Shown piece after piece: positions 44,780-56,382 of a DNA stretch of 64,000 nucleotides. Under the pieces are notes generated by a model. That model searched no databases, was not told the origin of the DNA, and saw only the letters and a list, made by a program, of their open reading frames with translations. The DNA comes from Aristolochia californica. Lineage: Eukaryota; Streptophyta; Magnoliopsida; Piperales; Aristolochiaceae. The DNA is taken from assembly GCA_029961685.1 (NCBI GenBank), contig JARWKL010000008.1, forward strand, positions 3,536,501 through 3,600,500, written 5' to 3'. Within the stretch, counting starts at the first letter, position 1, and each line of letters opens with the position of its first letter. A program made the position numbers and the translations under genes.

Positions 44780-45825
44780 ACAGTGGGTTGAGGGCTTGAG
44801 ATCTTTATATTTTATTTTCACAACTGAACACATTAAAAGTAAATTGGATAATGTTATTAAGGTTTGAACTCCAATTAAAAGATATATAACTAGCAAGATT
44901 GTTCATTAATGTATATAATTGGCCAGGAAAAAGAGATATTGCACTGGGCTAATTGAATCCATGCATGAAAAATCTTTTTATGGGTACGTGGCATACAAAT
45001 TGGTCAATCCGTGAAAGGGCATGACTTTTTAAAACATGATTACATAAAAGAAATTTACATGTGATTTTTAAGTCCTATCTTCAGTAATCCTCTGATTCAG
45101 TATCTATGGCAAGTTTGGAATGCTTTTGTAACTGAAGTTGGCTTACTCGGATCAGGTGCTTTGAGTAATTTTTGCTTGACATTTCGACGAGAATTTCTGT
45201 TTTGCACTTACATATGGCAGGTTCTAGTTGGGATGAAGTGATGACAGGAACGATCTTCGAGGAGCGAATTTGGTGAAGTGTTAGCTCTTGGACGATATAC
45301 CCTTAATCAACTGTCTTTCACAAAATAACCTCCATTTCCAGGATTTGACAACACTGGTTAAAATTGTCATTTAGTGTTCCCCAAAGCACAGGTGTGCTGC
45401 TTTGAAAGGATTAACAAATCCTAAATCTCTCTTTTGCATTTAATAGTAACTAAGTTGCATATTTCAGAATTCTCATTCAGATGAATGATTTCTCTCGCTC
45501 CATTCAATTCTATCATTTGTTGGTTTCTTCACCAAAGTTTTCTTTTCAACTCTTTATTCCCTTCTTTGTTCTTTTCATTTTTCTATGTTTTATCCTTTGC
45601 CTGCTCATTTTTCTCAGCCTTGTAAGTACTGAAGCTATCTATGCTATAGACATTGCAATTGCAGGAGCTCCATTCTGACTTATATAGGTTGAGGAAAAGA
45701 TAAAGCCAGAAAGTAATTGAGATCTCACCTTGTAAATACAAAAAATTGATAAAACCCATCTCGTAGACTACAATTAATTGAATTTTAATACACGCCCCAG
45801 ATGGATGTTTCTTCTCCTCTGGCTC

Positions 45826-46900
45826 TTAATCGTCGTCTTTGAATTCTCTGTTTGTGAAAAGAGACTATGAGCAAATGGACCAAGAATTGGAGTAATTCAG
45901 ACACCTTTCTGGTTCTTGGTTGTTAAACATTTTTACCTGCGATCAAGGTAGCGAGGTTGAATTCCAGATCCTTGGCAGGTGGTGCAGGTCAGATTACCCG
46001 CGCCTTCACAGTTGATACATGCTGAAACCTCGGTTTCTCCGGCTCCTAGATCCACAGTCACATTCCCAGTTCCCATACAAAATCTGCATTTCTCTGAATT
46101 CCAACTATAACTACCATCACAATTTTGATAAACAGAATAATGGGTTTGGCTGATTTGCCTCACAAACAAGTTTTGGGGATTTATGTAATGTTAGGTCCAA
46201 GGTTCGTCATAAAATGACTAGCATGTGTATGCCTTGTTTTTTGTATTTTTCTTTATAAATGTATGTATACATAGGTGTTTTTCTTCTTCTTCAAATTTTG
46301 TATGATTCTTAGTGTCTCACAGTTTGTTTCCAAGGAGAAATTTCTCCGATGAAATCCATTTGTCATCAACAGAAGTGATTAGAGACTTACGAGCGCCAGA
46401 GCCATTGCAGGGGAAGCAGAGCTGCGTGTTCTCTCGTTTCGCCTGAAACACGGCCAATACACAAGGGTAAAACATAAAATCTGCAGCAGCTACTCGCGGA
46501 AAATTTTCGTCCATACTCACCGCATTATCAATCTGGGTTTCATAGAAAACCGGAATGCCAATCCCAACGGCAATACTGACGACACCCACCGAGATCGCCA
46601 CCAGCTGAAAGCACCGTCGTAAAAGATAAAAGAAATTGAAGACTGAGAGACAAACAGGAAACGAGAAAAGCAGACACCACTCCTGATTCCTTTCATCCAG
46701 AACAAAAACTGAATTTTCAAGTAAAAGACGATCAGGTTTACCGTGTTTTGGTCGATATCAACGGCCCTTATGGCGGGATAAGAGGTGGGCGGTGCTCGTA
46801 TTCTGCTGGGTTTGTGCGAGAAAGAGAGAGAGACCTTTGAGTGGTGAGAAGAAGAGAGGAAAGGAGAATGAAGGCGAGGAAGCGAAGGCGCGACTGACAT
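45826..46900 (-). CDS. LQY1: LQY1, thylakoid DnaJ-type zinc finger protein for photosystem II repair
   Basis: Five exons: 46,900-46,742, 46,604-46,521, 46,442-46,391, 46,093-45,937 and 45,847-45,826. They total 474 nt, 157 residues, close to the roughly 154 of Arabidopsis LQY1. The Ser/Pro/Arg-rich N-terminus (MSVAPSLPRLHSPF...) is a chloroplast transit peptide. One membrane segment follows (AISVGVVSIAVGIGIPVFY), then the conserved ETQIDNAAKRENTQ. All four CxxCxGxG motifs are intact: CFPCNGSG, CRFCMGTG, CINCEGAG and CTTCQGSG. The C-terminus reads GIQPRYLDRREFKDDD. LQY1 is a thylakoid thiol oxidoreductase that helps repair and reassemble photosystem II in high light. It is tail to tail with the zinc finger gene, 1.05 kb between stop codons, with no transposon in between. 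Confidence 0.96.
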
Positions 46901-47510
46901 GGTTAGCTTCGTGGACTCTGCTGCTCCGGCGAGTTGCTTTCTCTACTTTCAGTTTCAGAGACGGAGATCGAGAAAGAAAATGAGCCTTCAGTCTCACGGG
47001 CAGTCTGATCACCACAGGTTTTTCTTCGGATAGGTGGGCGACGTTTCGCACGCGCATGGCAACTATTTGACGTGGCGGGGCGCAACAGTATGTGTGCACC
47101 AAGGTTCTTCCTGTCAGATCGACCTTAATAAGCCCATCCACTATTTGACGTGGATGGCTCTTGCTCTTAATAAGCCCATAGAGCCTTTTCCATGAGCCTT
47201 TTATAATGGGAGGGCAAGGGGATGACGATTCACCTTTTCAACTTAATACTAGTATTAACATTGTAATGTGTAACGCATTTACAACTTGAATATTATTAGA
47301 GGAGCTTTTGAACAAATGTAACGCCAAAATTTATACAATTTTTTTATAATCCAATATGTTTTGGATCTCTAAAATGCTCACCCTTCTTCTCATGTGGAAT
47401 CCCACATAGTGGAGGGGAGTGCAAGGCCCCTTCCCTCATTGTTAAAAAGGAGGAAGCTCCACCCTCTTCTACAACAGGACCGATCTCCCACCCTTCTCAT
47501 AGTTGCACAA
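46901..47510. other. LQY1 upstream region and intergenic DNA
   Basis: The GC-richer first 250 bp are probably the LQY1 promoter and leader. A direct repeat ACTATTTGACGTGG (47,062-47,075 and 47,139-47,152) and TTAATAAGCCCAT (47,126-47,138 and 47,167-47,179) suggest a small local duplication. No gene seen. Confidence 0.4.
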
Positions 47511-47886
47511 TGTTAGACACCGATATAGGAATATTGATGTATTTTGGTTGTAACTAGGGCAAAAAAAATAATTTAATTTATAGTAGTGTAAAAGTTAATT
47601 ACTACATTAATAGAGTTGCTAGATTTTATCTTTATGCATATTTGTGTTCACCTCCTTTAGCGAGGGTATAATTATCTTTTTTATGAACTTATAACCCTAA
47701 TTAGAGATTAGAAATAGAGGGTAAGATGTGGGAAGAAAAACTAAACCCTTTTTGCTTTCTTTTCCACTTCCGAAACTTCTTATCTCTTCTCTCACAACCC
47801 TAACTTCCAAACCATCTTCTTCCACTTTTTCTTCTCTTTTTTTTTCTACATTAGTATTGATAACTATTTTAAACCTCTATTTTTCA
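47511..47886 (+). repeat. 5' LTR remnant of a third Copia element
   Basis: It ends TTTTCA at 47,886, followed directly by the primer site TGGTATCAGAG (47,887-47,897). The body has the usual layout: AT-rich, a pyrimidine-rich stretch near the end. The left boundary is a guess. Confidence 0.65.
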
Positions 47887-48685
47887 TGGTATCAGAGTTA
47901 AAAATAGATTTTTGGAGAAGGTAGATATCCTACAAGTCAAGCCAAACTTGACGAAACACAAAGTTCAAAAATCTTTTGTATAGTTTAAGCTCAAGTACCA
48001 AGTTTTCTTCTTCATCACATCTCCAGACTTTATGAAGGTCTTCCTCTAAGATTTTCACAATCGAGAGCATTTTTTTAGCTGCATCTAATGGAGTTTCAAG
48101 TTAAACATTAACCAGCTATGTTTTTTCCATAAATGAAGATTGTATATTGTGCATGCGGAATCGGTTCTATTGCATGAGTGAGTTTCGTTTATGTTTATGT
48201 TGTTTAATCTAAGCAAATAATCTCTGATTTAATATTAAGGTTCTCTCATCGTCTTTAGAAAGAACCTAAATAGCAATCACAAATTTTTCTTTGTTTGTTT
48301 TGTCTTTCTCAACATAAAAGAGGGTGATTTATATATAATATTGTCAAGGTTTCCATTTTATGACATTGAAAAACTCAAATTGCATTGCATAATAGGAAAG
48401 CATACCTAAGTTGGTTCTTCATCTCCTTTTTTTGACAATTTTAATCAAGTCTTGGAGTTTTATATCATGCTTGGAAATAGTGAAGTTGTGTCATCTATCA
48501 TATACAATGGTAAGTCAAATGACAAAAAGGGACAATATAGTCAAGTTGAATCACAAATAAATTTTGATTGGTCAAGGGCCATAGAGATCTATGTTGGATC
48601 TTGAAAGAAAGAAAAGTATCTTACTAATGTCCCTTCTCCTAATCCTTCAATCGCATGGAAAGTTGAGAATTATCATGTCATGTTT

Positions 48686-49315
48686 AGGGCCTCGGGTTCG
48701 AATTTCTGATTTCACCCTATAGTCGGGAACATGGCAGAGAAAAAAACCTGTCGGGTTTCAGGTTGCCGACCAACAAATTGTTACTAACCATTACACCAAA
48801 GATCGACCTATTAGCGAAAGCGCAACTTGCATATTAAAGACAAACCCATTCCAACACTCCCCCGCACGGGAAACACCCGTGTACAAATACAAATGCAAAT
48901 GCACAATTCCACCTATACGGGAACGACCAAACACAAAGTCCCACCTATGTGGGGACGGAACAAACGGGGGGAGCGGGACTCGAACTCGAGACCAACCTGC
49001 TCTGATACCATGTTACTAACCATTACGCCAAAGATCAACCTATTAGTGAAGGCGCAACTTGCATATTAAAGACAAACCCATTCCAACACAAATGAGAAAG
49101 ATATAAAATGGCATTGAAATGGGTTGAGTGTATGGGAATGGGGCCCAAACTGGTTGGGTTTAAATCGGATTTATGGGAACTAGGTAGGGACAGGGTTACA
49201 AGAATGATGATCGGGTAAGGGTCAAGTTTGGTAGTTTGGGTTTTGAGGTCAGGGATCGGGTTCAGGTTTGGATTTTGGTAAACCCGACCCCAATCTGACC
49301 CGTGCCCACCCGTAG
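48686..49315. mobile_element. hAT-like insertion inside the Copia gag
   Basis: A perfect 8-bp direct repeat TCATGTTT flanks it (48,678-48,685 and 49,316-49,323), the target duplication size of hAT elements. Removing the insert and one repeat restores the gag frame (NYHVM-FWWINSM). The right end, read outward-in, is CTACGGGTGGGCACGGGTC, a sequence type common at plant hAT ends. The left end AGGGCCTCGGG matches it only weakly. Without the TRIM nested in it the insert is 315 bp. Confidence 0.7.
48779..49088 (-). mobile_element. complete TRIM (terminal-repeat retrotransposon in miniature), 310 bp
   Basis: Two 78-bp terminal repeats (48,779-48,856 and 49,011-49,088) differ at four positions, all transitions. 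On the minus strand the primer site TGGTATCAGAGC abuts the 5' repeat (49,010-48,999) and a polypurine tract GTGCGGGGGAG abuts the 3' repeat (48,867-48,857). A perfect 5-bp target duplication CAAAT is at 48,774-48,778 and 49,089-49,093. The 154-bp interior has no coding capacity, so it depends on an autonomous partner. This is an SMART-like layout. Confidence 0.93.
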
Positions 49316-49769
49316 TCATGTTTTGGTGGATTAATAGCATGAAACAAAATATTGTTAACAAAGTCATCTACCGTAAAAATGCAGACGATATTTGAGATAA
49401 GAATGTTTCAAGAGAATGATATGTCTTGTATCTATGGTCTTTGTACTTAGTGGTTTAGAATCCAAGGAGGTGATAAAAGTGTTATGAAATATGTTGGTAA
49501 GTTAGAAAGTGTTTATTTAGAAATCATGAATTATCACTCATTTGTTATGGATGAAGTACAACTTGAAAGGCAAGGAGGATATCAAAGTTACCAAATCTCT
49601 TTATGGCCTCAAACTAGAATTTGTGGGCATTCAACCTCAAATTCTTGTAAGTAAAGTACTCTCATAAGTGGTCAGAGCAAAACAACCTATTCCTCCTACC
49701 ATAGCTAAAGGTGGGTCATTTGCCATAAACTTCTCTATATTTTAAATAGTGCCAAAACAATTAGAAGAT

Positions 49770-49993
49770 ATGATGTAATTAGGGATATTATTAGTTTATG
49801 TTCCTTGTCTCTTTTTTACTTTTACTAGGATGAAAGACATAATTGTAATACTATACATTATCAATTATAAATAGAGCTTAAGGGGGATGGTTTGGACGAA
49901 ATCCATAATTTCATTCTTTCTCCTATTTTTCTCCCCAACATGTGTTCTTCTTCTTTCTCTATGATGTAATCCATGAATTCTTAAAAATCAACA
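49770..49993 (+). repeat. LTR remnant followed by a primer site
   Basis: It ends AAAATCAACA at 49,993 and is followed by TGGTATTAGAG (49,994-50,004). A TATAAATAGAG box and pyrimidine-rich end are present. It is not similar to the LTR at 47,511-47,886, so it belongs to another family. The left boundary is approximate. Confidence 0.6.
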
Positions 49994-50004
49994 TGGTATT
50001 AGAG

Positions 50005-52640
50005 CATTGATTTTCAGAACTGGTAGCTATTGAGTTTTTCAAATCATAAAATTGGTACGTTGATGTCTTGATCCTTTCATTCAAGACTTGAATTCAAGAT
50101 ATGTTGAAGACTCGGTTTGGAGACCCGTTTTGGTCACTAAAAAAGAGTTGTAATATCCTATAGGTAAAGCTCGCTTATAGTCTTCTCTGATAGGTACAAT
50201 AACAAGGTGGTTGATCCTTAGTGGTATTTTTGTTTAATTTGCATTTTTTGCTTCTACTTCATCATACACTCTGTTACTGGTACACTCTATCAGTGGTAGT
50301 CTCTATTAATCTCTCAGTCTCACGGAGCCTTAAAAAATCACGTAGCTTGGTCTAGCTAATAATCAGTCTCCCTCAGTCTCAACATTTTGTTGTGCTAGCA
50401 CATTGTGATCCACAAATTGGGTTATGTTCTTTAGTGAACTATGGGGTGGTTTTGTATGTTGATCACGACGTCCGTATCTTGATGGCCTCTCGGCTTCATG
50501 GAATTATGAATTAGGATTTCGATTTGATAGCATTGGTTTGGTATCTGCTGTGTGAGAATCAGACTCCTCTGGTTGCTCAGTTTGAGTTTCTTTATTGTCA
50601 ACTCTGTTCTAGTTGGATGTGGTGGCAGAGCTATGACATTTCTCTATAGGCGGAAGTTGGGTATCAACTATGTAGTTTAGTGTAAGAGTCTTTGATAAAA
50701 AAGATTGTCTTCAAGTGAAGAAGTTGCTCACAACAACATCAACGATCAAGTTTTTTTTAGAGCTAAAACTTCTTGATCATCAGGTGATCCTTGGTATCTC
50801 TGCTCTGCCATTGCTGGATTAATCATCGATATCTCTACTCTGCCATTACTGGATAGTTCGCTTGCTTTGCAATTGATCGCTTCTGAAAGTTGTTTTGTTA
50901 CTAGATATACAACCTATCGTCGACTTCTGATATCTTAACTTGTCATCGAATTGGAAGTTGTTGTCACCACTTGTTAACCATTGTCAACATCCCTTGATCA
51001 CTGGAGGTTGGCATCGTTTGCTCGGTTGGAGCTTGGTTGGCAAAACGTGGCTGATTTGATCTAGCTTTACCGAGAATTCAATGAACCAGTGATCAGTTCG
51101 GGAAAATATCCTACTGTCTATCGTGGTAATCGAATCTATTCTGCTGTATATCCTGATATTCACTCTACTCTCTTTTCCGGGCTAACTACATACCAACTAA
51201 CCAACACAGGGATTATTATTGTTGTTCCTTCGAGTTAATGCTAGTTTTTCATTTGGGAAGATCATCTCCCGAGCTGGTATTAGATTATTGACATATATCA
51301 AGATACTAATATCTGCATTCCAAGTTGATCTCTACAGAAACAATGGTATCCTTATGGCTCATCTTGACTCTACCTGACTCAGTACCACCGAGCCCAAACC
51401 GGGTTGCCCATTCCGAGTTTCTTACTGCTACCAATCAGGGACTAATTTAGACTCAGTATAACTCAGTTCTTTAACTTAAGATCTTAACTTGGTTTGACTC
51501 ATTTGTTGACTCAGCTTGACTAGGTCCCATGAGAGCTCTACTCTGTCTTGACTCAGCCCATTATTCCGAGTCTCAATTTCTGGTAGATCTAGATTGGTCT
51601 ATTGACTCGGTACCTGACTTGACTGGACTCGGTTGCTTGACTAAGTCTAACTCGATCCCTTGGCTCCGACTTGATTATATTATTGGATTTATTGGCAGCG
51701 TATTACTCGATTCCAGCTTATTATTTGGTACACATCTTCCTTATTCAAGGATGGAGTCATTGCAGATTATTTTACGTGCCCTTATTATTTTTAATAACTT
51801 TCATTATTTACCGGTTATCTACTGCTATATAAACTGCATATTTGGTACGTATTATTTGGTCATTGGCCCACTACCGCAATTGCTATTATGTCTCTTTGAC
51901 TGAAACATTATTACTGAAGAAAAACTCTTTGGTTGCTTGCCTTGGGTTCATTATTGGTTAACTATTGTCGACATTGGTTCATACGAGGGATTTGAATTAC
52001 TTAGAAAAATAAAGCAAATGATGACTTCAACTTCTTCATCTTATCTTACTCGTTATCCATTTCCATTTTATTATTTAATAGTCTTTCTCCTATCATCCTC
52101 CCTTACTATTTCCATCAATTACCCTGTGGCACTCTACTGTATGGTATATTGCTTTCCTTTGCACCCATTGGAGTCCACACAGTTCTGCCACAACTACTAC
52201 GTACTTTAATCGGAGTCCTTAAACAAAGTTAGCCCTCTTAGTTGACATGGCACGTAGGTCTATAATACAAAGTGCAGGAATTTGCTATGCCCCGGAGCAT
52301 GAAGCAAGTCCTCATTCTTCTCCCCAGCTGTTCATGTCTTGGTCAAAATAGGAAAACTGTTATGGAATTAACAAGCAGATAATCAATTAGCATCCCAACA
52401 GCTCTACAACCCAAGAAACCCTAACTCCTCTATTTCTTTATGCATAAGAAGAAAAAGAAAACCACGAAAGCTGTAAAAGAGGAGGCGCAGACCAAAAACA
52501 TTAAGCAGCCTCTGAAAGAAGAAAAAAATATCCAAAAACGGAGAACCCATCAACCCTGAATAACACGGAATATAAGGTTTGTGTTTCAATCATTCCAGAA
52601 GATTTTGGTCAGTAAAGATATTCCCTTCACCAAAGTCACC
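50005..52640. other. no gene seen, probable retroelement leader DNA
   Basis: It follows a primer site, but no gag or pol motif could be read. The stretch at 51,350-51,660 is full of GACTCAG / TTGACT words. Open frames near 51,529-52,209 show no known pattern. Confidence 0.4.
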
Positions 52641-53586
52641 CCATGATTGCCGTAGCAAATTATTGGAGCGAAGGGTCTCTGCAGGAGTTGAAACCACACA
52701 GGGTCGGGCCCGTTACAGAGAGAATGACTGGAGACAGCCATGATAGAGCAGCATTTGTAGAGAATCATCATCAGGTATGGGGTTACTTTCATGGCCGTTT
52801 GGCTTCATTCAAAGAGCTTAAAATATTTAATGCAATTCCAGTTTTCAAATCTCAAATACACGAGAGTTGGAGAAGATGGGTCTTTGTTTTGAGGTTGGTG
52901 GATTATGCTTCACTGCATGTGCAGCTTTCTTTCTTTATGCGCTACAATCCATTCCTTCTCTACAAATTTTTGCCTTATATTCCGGCCCAGAACATGCTGA
53001 CTGCCTTCTCCCTCTTCGTCTGTCTTTTCTTTCTTTTCTTTTCTGAGTCTCCGAACTCGCTCTTAGTTACTGCTCATATGGCTTCTCTCCTCGTTTTGTC
53101 TGGCCATCAAGTACGTACCCTTTGATGTATACGACACTAACCAAGAATCTTTGTTTGGTTTACTCCTAATAATCTATTCTTACCCACTCGTGGAAATCTC
53201 CTCCCATCTGTCCCATGCATCTCACCTTCCCTGTACAGAAAGTGAGTGTACACCTGGCAACCTGGCACCCCTCCTGATATGCCTGTAACTTGTTTATCTC
53301 CATGTAACCTACCTTGGTTAGAGTCCAAAATTCCTAGCTATTATTAACATTCTTAATGTGTTACAAAATCTACAATGGATACCCAAGTGTCAGAAGAGCA
53401 ACAAAACACTGTGCTTTCGGTGTCCATAAATGCAACAAGCCCTAAATCAACACTATGGCTGTAATAGAAGATCTAGCAGATATATTACTTCACAATTGTT
53501 ACTAAACCCTTGTTAACAAATTAATCTACTTCGGGTACGCCAACCGTGTTGTGCCAAGTGTGAATGGTAAGGTGGGCCCACGAGTC
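52641..53586. other. unassigned open frame region
   Basis: A 160-codon plus-strand frame (52,643-53,125) ends in a hydrophobic, Phe/Leu-rich stretch. I recognise no family and there are no convincing splice partners. Treat as non-coding unless transcripts show otherwise. Confidence 0.3.
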
Positions 53587-53762
53587 TCTAAGATTTGATT
53601 AAAATTTTTGTAATCACCACGAATTGATGGTGAGAGTTTATATTGAATCTATACAGAAAAATTAAGATCGATCTGCTCTGATACCATGTAAGATTTGATT
53701 AAAATCTTTTCAATCACCACGAATTGATGGTGAGAGTTTACATTGAATATATACAAATAATT
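53587..53762 (-). repeat. two direct LTR-like repeats around a primer site
   Basis: The repeat TAAGATTTGATTAAAATNTT...CACCACGAATTGATGG occurs at 53,587-53,667 and 53,687-53,762, 100 bp apart. Between them, touching the right copy, is the primer site TGGTATCAGAGC (minus strand 53,686-53,675). It looks like a TRIM-type element whose interior has been reduced to about 20 bp. Confidence 0.65.
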
Positions 53763-54135
53763 TACAAAAATAATCGGGTTTTTCTGACTCTCGGCTGTCC
53801 TCTGCCTTTGATCCCAGTAATGTTAGGGATCAAATAGTCAAGTTCGAAATCTATGGAGCCAATGGGAAAGTAGGTAGTCCCCAGGTTGGCCAATGATTAG
53901 ATGCTGCTAATCATTGTACTCAGTCGTTAGGAGGATATCTGATGTTAGTGGTTTCATATTATATAAGTAATTGAACTTGATGTTAATTTGCAGCTCTTAT
54001 AGAATCTTGTGGCAGTAAGCAGCCCCATATTTGATGCAGTTTTGTAAGAATGCTGCAAATTTGATTACAGTGGGCGGCCACTGGAATAAATTTACAGATA
54101 CAGAGATGGCCTCAAGCATTGTCTTCCCTCGGGAA

Positions 54136-54345
54136 ATGATGAACACACAGACTTTTCTTCTTTCTTCCTTCTTCTTTCTTTTGTTGTGGATAACTCATCT
54201 TGGGCACTGTGGTGCCATGTATGGGGACACTCACGTGGGATCCTCGACGGAGAAAAAAACGAAAAGAACTGTCCATAATCTCTTCACTTCTGTCACTGGA
54301 AAGAGTCTTCTCTCAGCGTTTTTTTTTTTTTTTTGTTTAATTTGA
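54136..54345 (+). CDS. possible small secreted peptide, uncertain
   Basis: The frame MMNTQTFLLSSFFFLLLWIT...HLGHCGAMYGD has a signal-peptide-like N-terminus, then a basic stretch (TEKKTKRTVHN), and ends in a run of Phe read from a T homopolymer. I know no family with this sequence. The homopolymer end and the absence of a conserved peptide motif argue against it. It is listed only because the signal sequence is good. Confidence 0.2.
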   Translation: MMNTQTFLLSSFFFLLLWITHLGHCGAMYGDTHVGSSTEKKTKRTVHNLFTSVTGKSLLSAFFFFFCLI

Positions 54346-55760
54346 AGCAGAAGAGCTGAGTTTCTGGAGATGAGTGTGGCCTCCACCCTGTAAAGTACAA
54401 ACAGATGCCTCACTGTTTCTAGAATCAAAGCGAGCACTCCATTCGCTGGTTTTCTTCTTCCACTTTCTGGAGGAATAGTTTATAATTTGTATTCTTGTAA
54501 TCTCTTGGAATAAAGGAAGAACACGAAGCGGTTCAACAGTTTAAAGGGGTTGAGGATGGAAGACCGTACCAGAGGGGCGCGTCCTTACGTAAAATGGAAG
54601 ATGGGTCCTTCCCTTGGGTTGGCTTAAACTTAGATTTTAATGACCTCGGGCAGTTAAAAACGGTGATTTGTGGTAATCGAAGCCAACATTGTGCATGTGG
54701 GGAGCGACTGTACTGGTCGTTGAATGCGGCGCACGACGGAGTTCTCTCCCGGAAACATGCGAATCGCTATCTTAATCCATGTGAACATCATAAAAGTTTT
54801 TTCTTGAGCGAGCTCGTGAGATGATTGAACTGTGTTTTTTTGTTTTAAAATCTTCGTTTGACTCTTTCTTTTAAGTTAACTCAATTAAGACCCTAACATT
54901 TGCCTATGTTTGACCAAGGCGAGTTCGTCCTCGGCCTTAAATCTAAAATTGTAATCGAATTTAAACCCAATAATTTTAACGGAGTTCGAATTAACACGGC
55001 AGAGTTAAAACGTAAACACGGTGGCCGTTCAGCGAGAGCCACGAGCCGAACACCCGCGGGGTCGCGGGCCATAGTGGCACTTTTCGACTCTGGAGTACAA
55101 CTAAGCAAACCCCTCGAATCACGGAGCTCTAAGGCCCCACCACGTGGACCCACAAAAGCTCTGCTGCTCGTGGCATCGACCTCCCACGTCAGCGTAACGC
55201 CGCAACGGTTCTTCTCTGCGGGATCTCCGCCTTTCGGTGGCGAGTCATTCGACATGTCATCACTCTCTTCCCACCGGACGCTCCGCCGATTCCGTCTCAC
55301 GGGAGATTTTTAAAAGTACCTTTTTACCTGTCCGAAATTATCCCTACGCCTAATAAATAATGTTCGTTGGGTCCCTCAATTTGAAAGCAAAGGTCCAGTC
55401 AGCATGAGGTCAAAAGGGTCATGATACATTTTATTATTTTTACCAGGGGCATTAACGTTATTCGATAATGTCGAAAAATATAAAATATAAATTAAAGAAG
55501 AAATTTCTTTTTTTGGGTTTCTAAAAAAGGTATAAAATTTTATTAAAATAATAAAAAAAAGCGTAGAAAAGGGAATCTTCTGTTCACCTTTCCGGTTTCA
55601 ACCTGTCCCTCTTTCCTTTTCTAATCCGACCAGGATTTCTAAGGATGTCATTCAGAAATTATCCCTGCGTTTCTCAATAATTACGATTTCTGCCCTTCAC
55701 GCCTGGATAGGTTACTCTGTGGATATTTAGAAAAGAAAGGGTATTTTGTAGTTTCTGCAT
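54346..55760. other. SAUR upstream region, no other gene seen
   Basis: Overlapping open frames on both strands at 54,893-55,313 are GC-rich but lack any family pattern. The last few hundred bases before 55,760 are probably the SAUR promoter. Confidence 0.4.
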
Positions 55761-55768
55761 TATAAAAG
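55761..55768 (+). promoter_or_regulatory. TATA box of the SAUR gene
   Basis: TATAAAAG lies 144 bp upstream of the chosen start codon, a normal distance for an intronless gene with a short leader. Confidence 0.6.
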
Positions 55769-55911
55769 CCTAGCTCTGGTTTCAGGTCAGCTCCCCCCAC
55801 TCCTCTCAGTCTTCTCTTTAAAGCAAAGTGGTGGAAGCTCCAGCAGCCTTTCACAAGACTCTTCAGGGGTTGTTCCCTCCCCTCTCTCTCACGTTTCGCT
55901 CTCAGAGGAAA

Positions 55912-56382
55912 ATGCCAGGCGGTCTCGGTAAATGCTGCAGAATTCGGCACATCGTGAGGCTCCGGCAGATGCTACGGCGATGGCGGAGCAAGGCCTCTTC
56001 TGCAACTCGGATCGCGGCCGTTGGCTCTGTTTCTGAACGCATCCCGTCCGACGTGCCGGCGGGCTACGTGGCCGTCTGCGTTGGGACGAGCTCCCGGCGG
56101 TTCGTGGTCCGCGCCACGTACCTGAACTACCCCGTGTTCCGGAAACTTCTGAACGAGGCGGAGGAGGAGTACGGGTTCACCAACTCCGGCCCCCTCTCGA
56201 TCCCCTGCGACGAGTTGCTATTCGAAGAGATCCTCCGGTTCGTCTCCCGGGCCGACTCCAACTCGGGTCGATTCGTCAGCTTGGAAGACTTCAAACGTTG
56301 CGCGTATGCCGGACCGGCCAAAGACGGGTGGCCGGAGTCCAGACCGCTGCTTCACGGGTTGGCCGACAAATCCGTCTGGTGA
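55912..56382 (+). CDS. SAUR-family auxin-responsive protein
   Basis: Intronless, 156 residues. The start at 55,912 gives MPGGLGKCCRIRHIVRLRQM, the conserved opening of the long SAUR subgroup. The in-frame ATG at 55,828 would add an unconserved extension and is not used. The SAUR core spans about residues 48-115: PAGYVAVCVGTSSRRFVVRA, YLNYPVFRKLLNEAEEEYGF and SGPLSIPCDELLFEEILRFV. A C-terminal extension follows to the end at DKSVW. SAUR proteins are small, rapidly induced proteins; many inhibit PP2C-D phosphatases and so activate plasma-membrane proton pumps during cell expansion. The coding region is much more GC-rich than its surroundings, as is common for intronless SAURs. Confidence 0.94.
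   Translation: MPGGLGKCCRIRHIVRLRQMLRRWRSKASSATRIAAVGSVSERIPSDVPAGYVAVCVGTSSRRFVVRATYLNYPVFRKLLNEAEEEYGFTNSGPLSIPCDELLFEEILRFVSRADSNSGRFVSLEDFKRCAYAGPAKDGWPESRPLLHGLADKSVW

Larger units (their letters stand above)
48460..49765 (+). pseudogene. Copia gag remnant split by a nested insertion
   Basis: The plus strand reads VSSIIYNGKSNDKKGQYSQ and, with a stop, AIEIYVGS, YLTNVPSPNPSIAWKVENYHVM up to 48,685. The frame then resumes at 49,324 with WWINSMKQNIVNKVIYRK. Further blocks carry MKYVGKLESVYLEIMNYHSF and SLYGLKLEFVGIQPQILVSKV. The order (W-x-x-V-N...MSWLLNSM-like, then the GLNPEFE-like LYGLKLEFVG) is that of plant Copia gag. Stops and frameshifts are frequent. No pol follows. Confidence 0.7.

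Noticed and set aside
52643..53125. 160-codon plus-strand frame as a host gene
   Set aside because: No recognisable family, low-complexity hydrophobic end, no supporting exons; listed only as an unassigned region.
54893..55313. Pair of overlapping 135-137-codon frames on opposite strands upstream of SAUR
   Set aside because: Both strands are open only because the DNA is GC-rich; no conserved motif and no splice partners.
55828..55911. N-terminally extended start for the SAUR protein
   Set aside because: The extension has no family similarity; MPGGLGKC at 55,912 is the conserved start.
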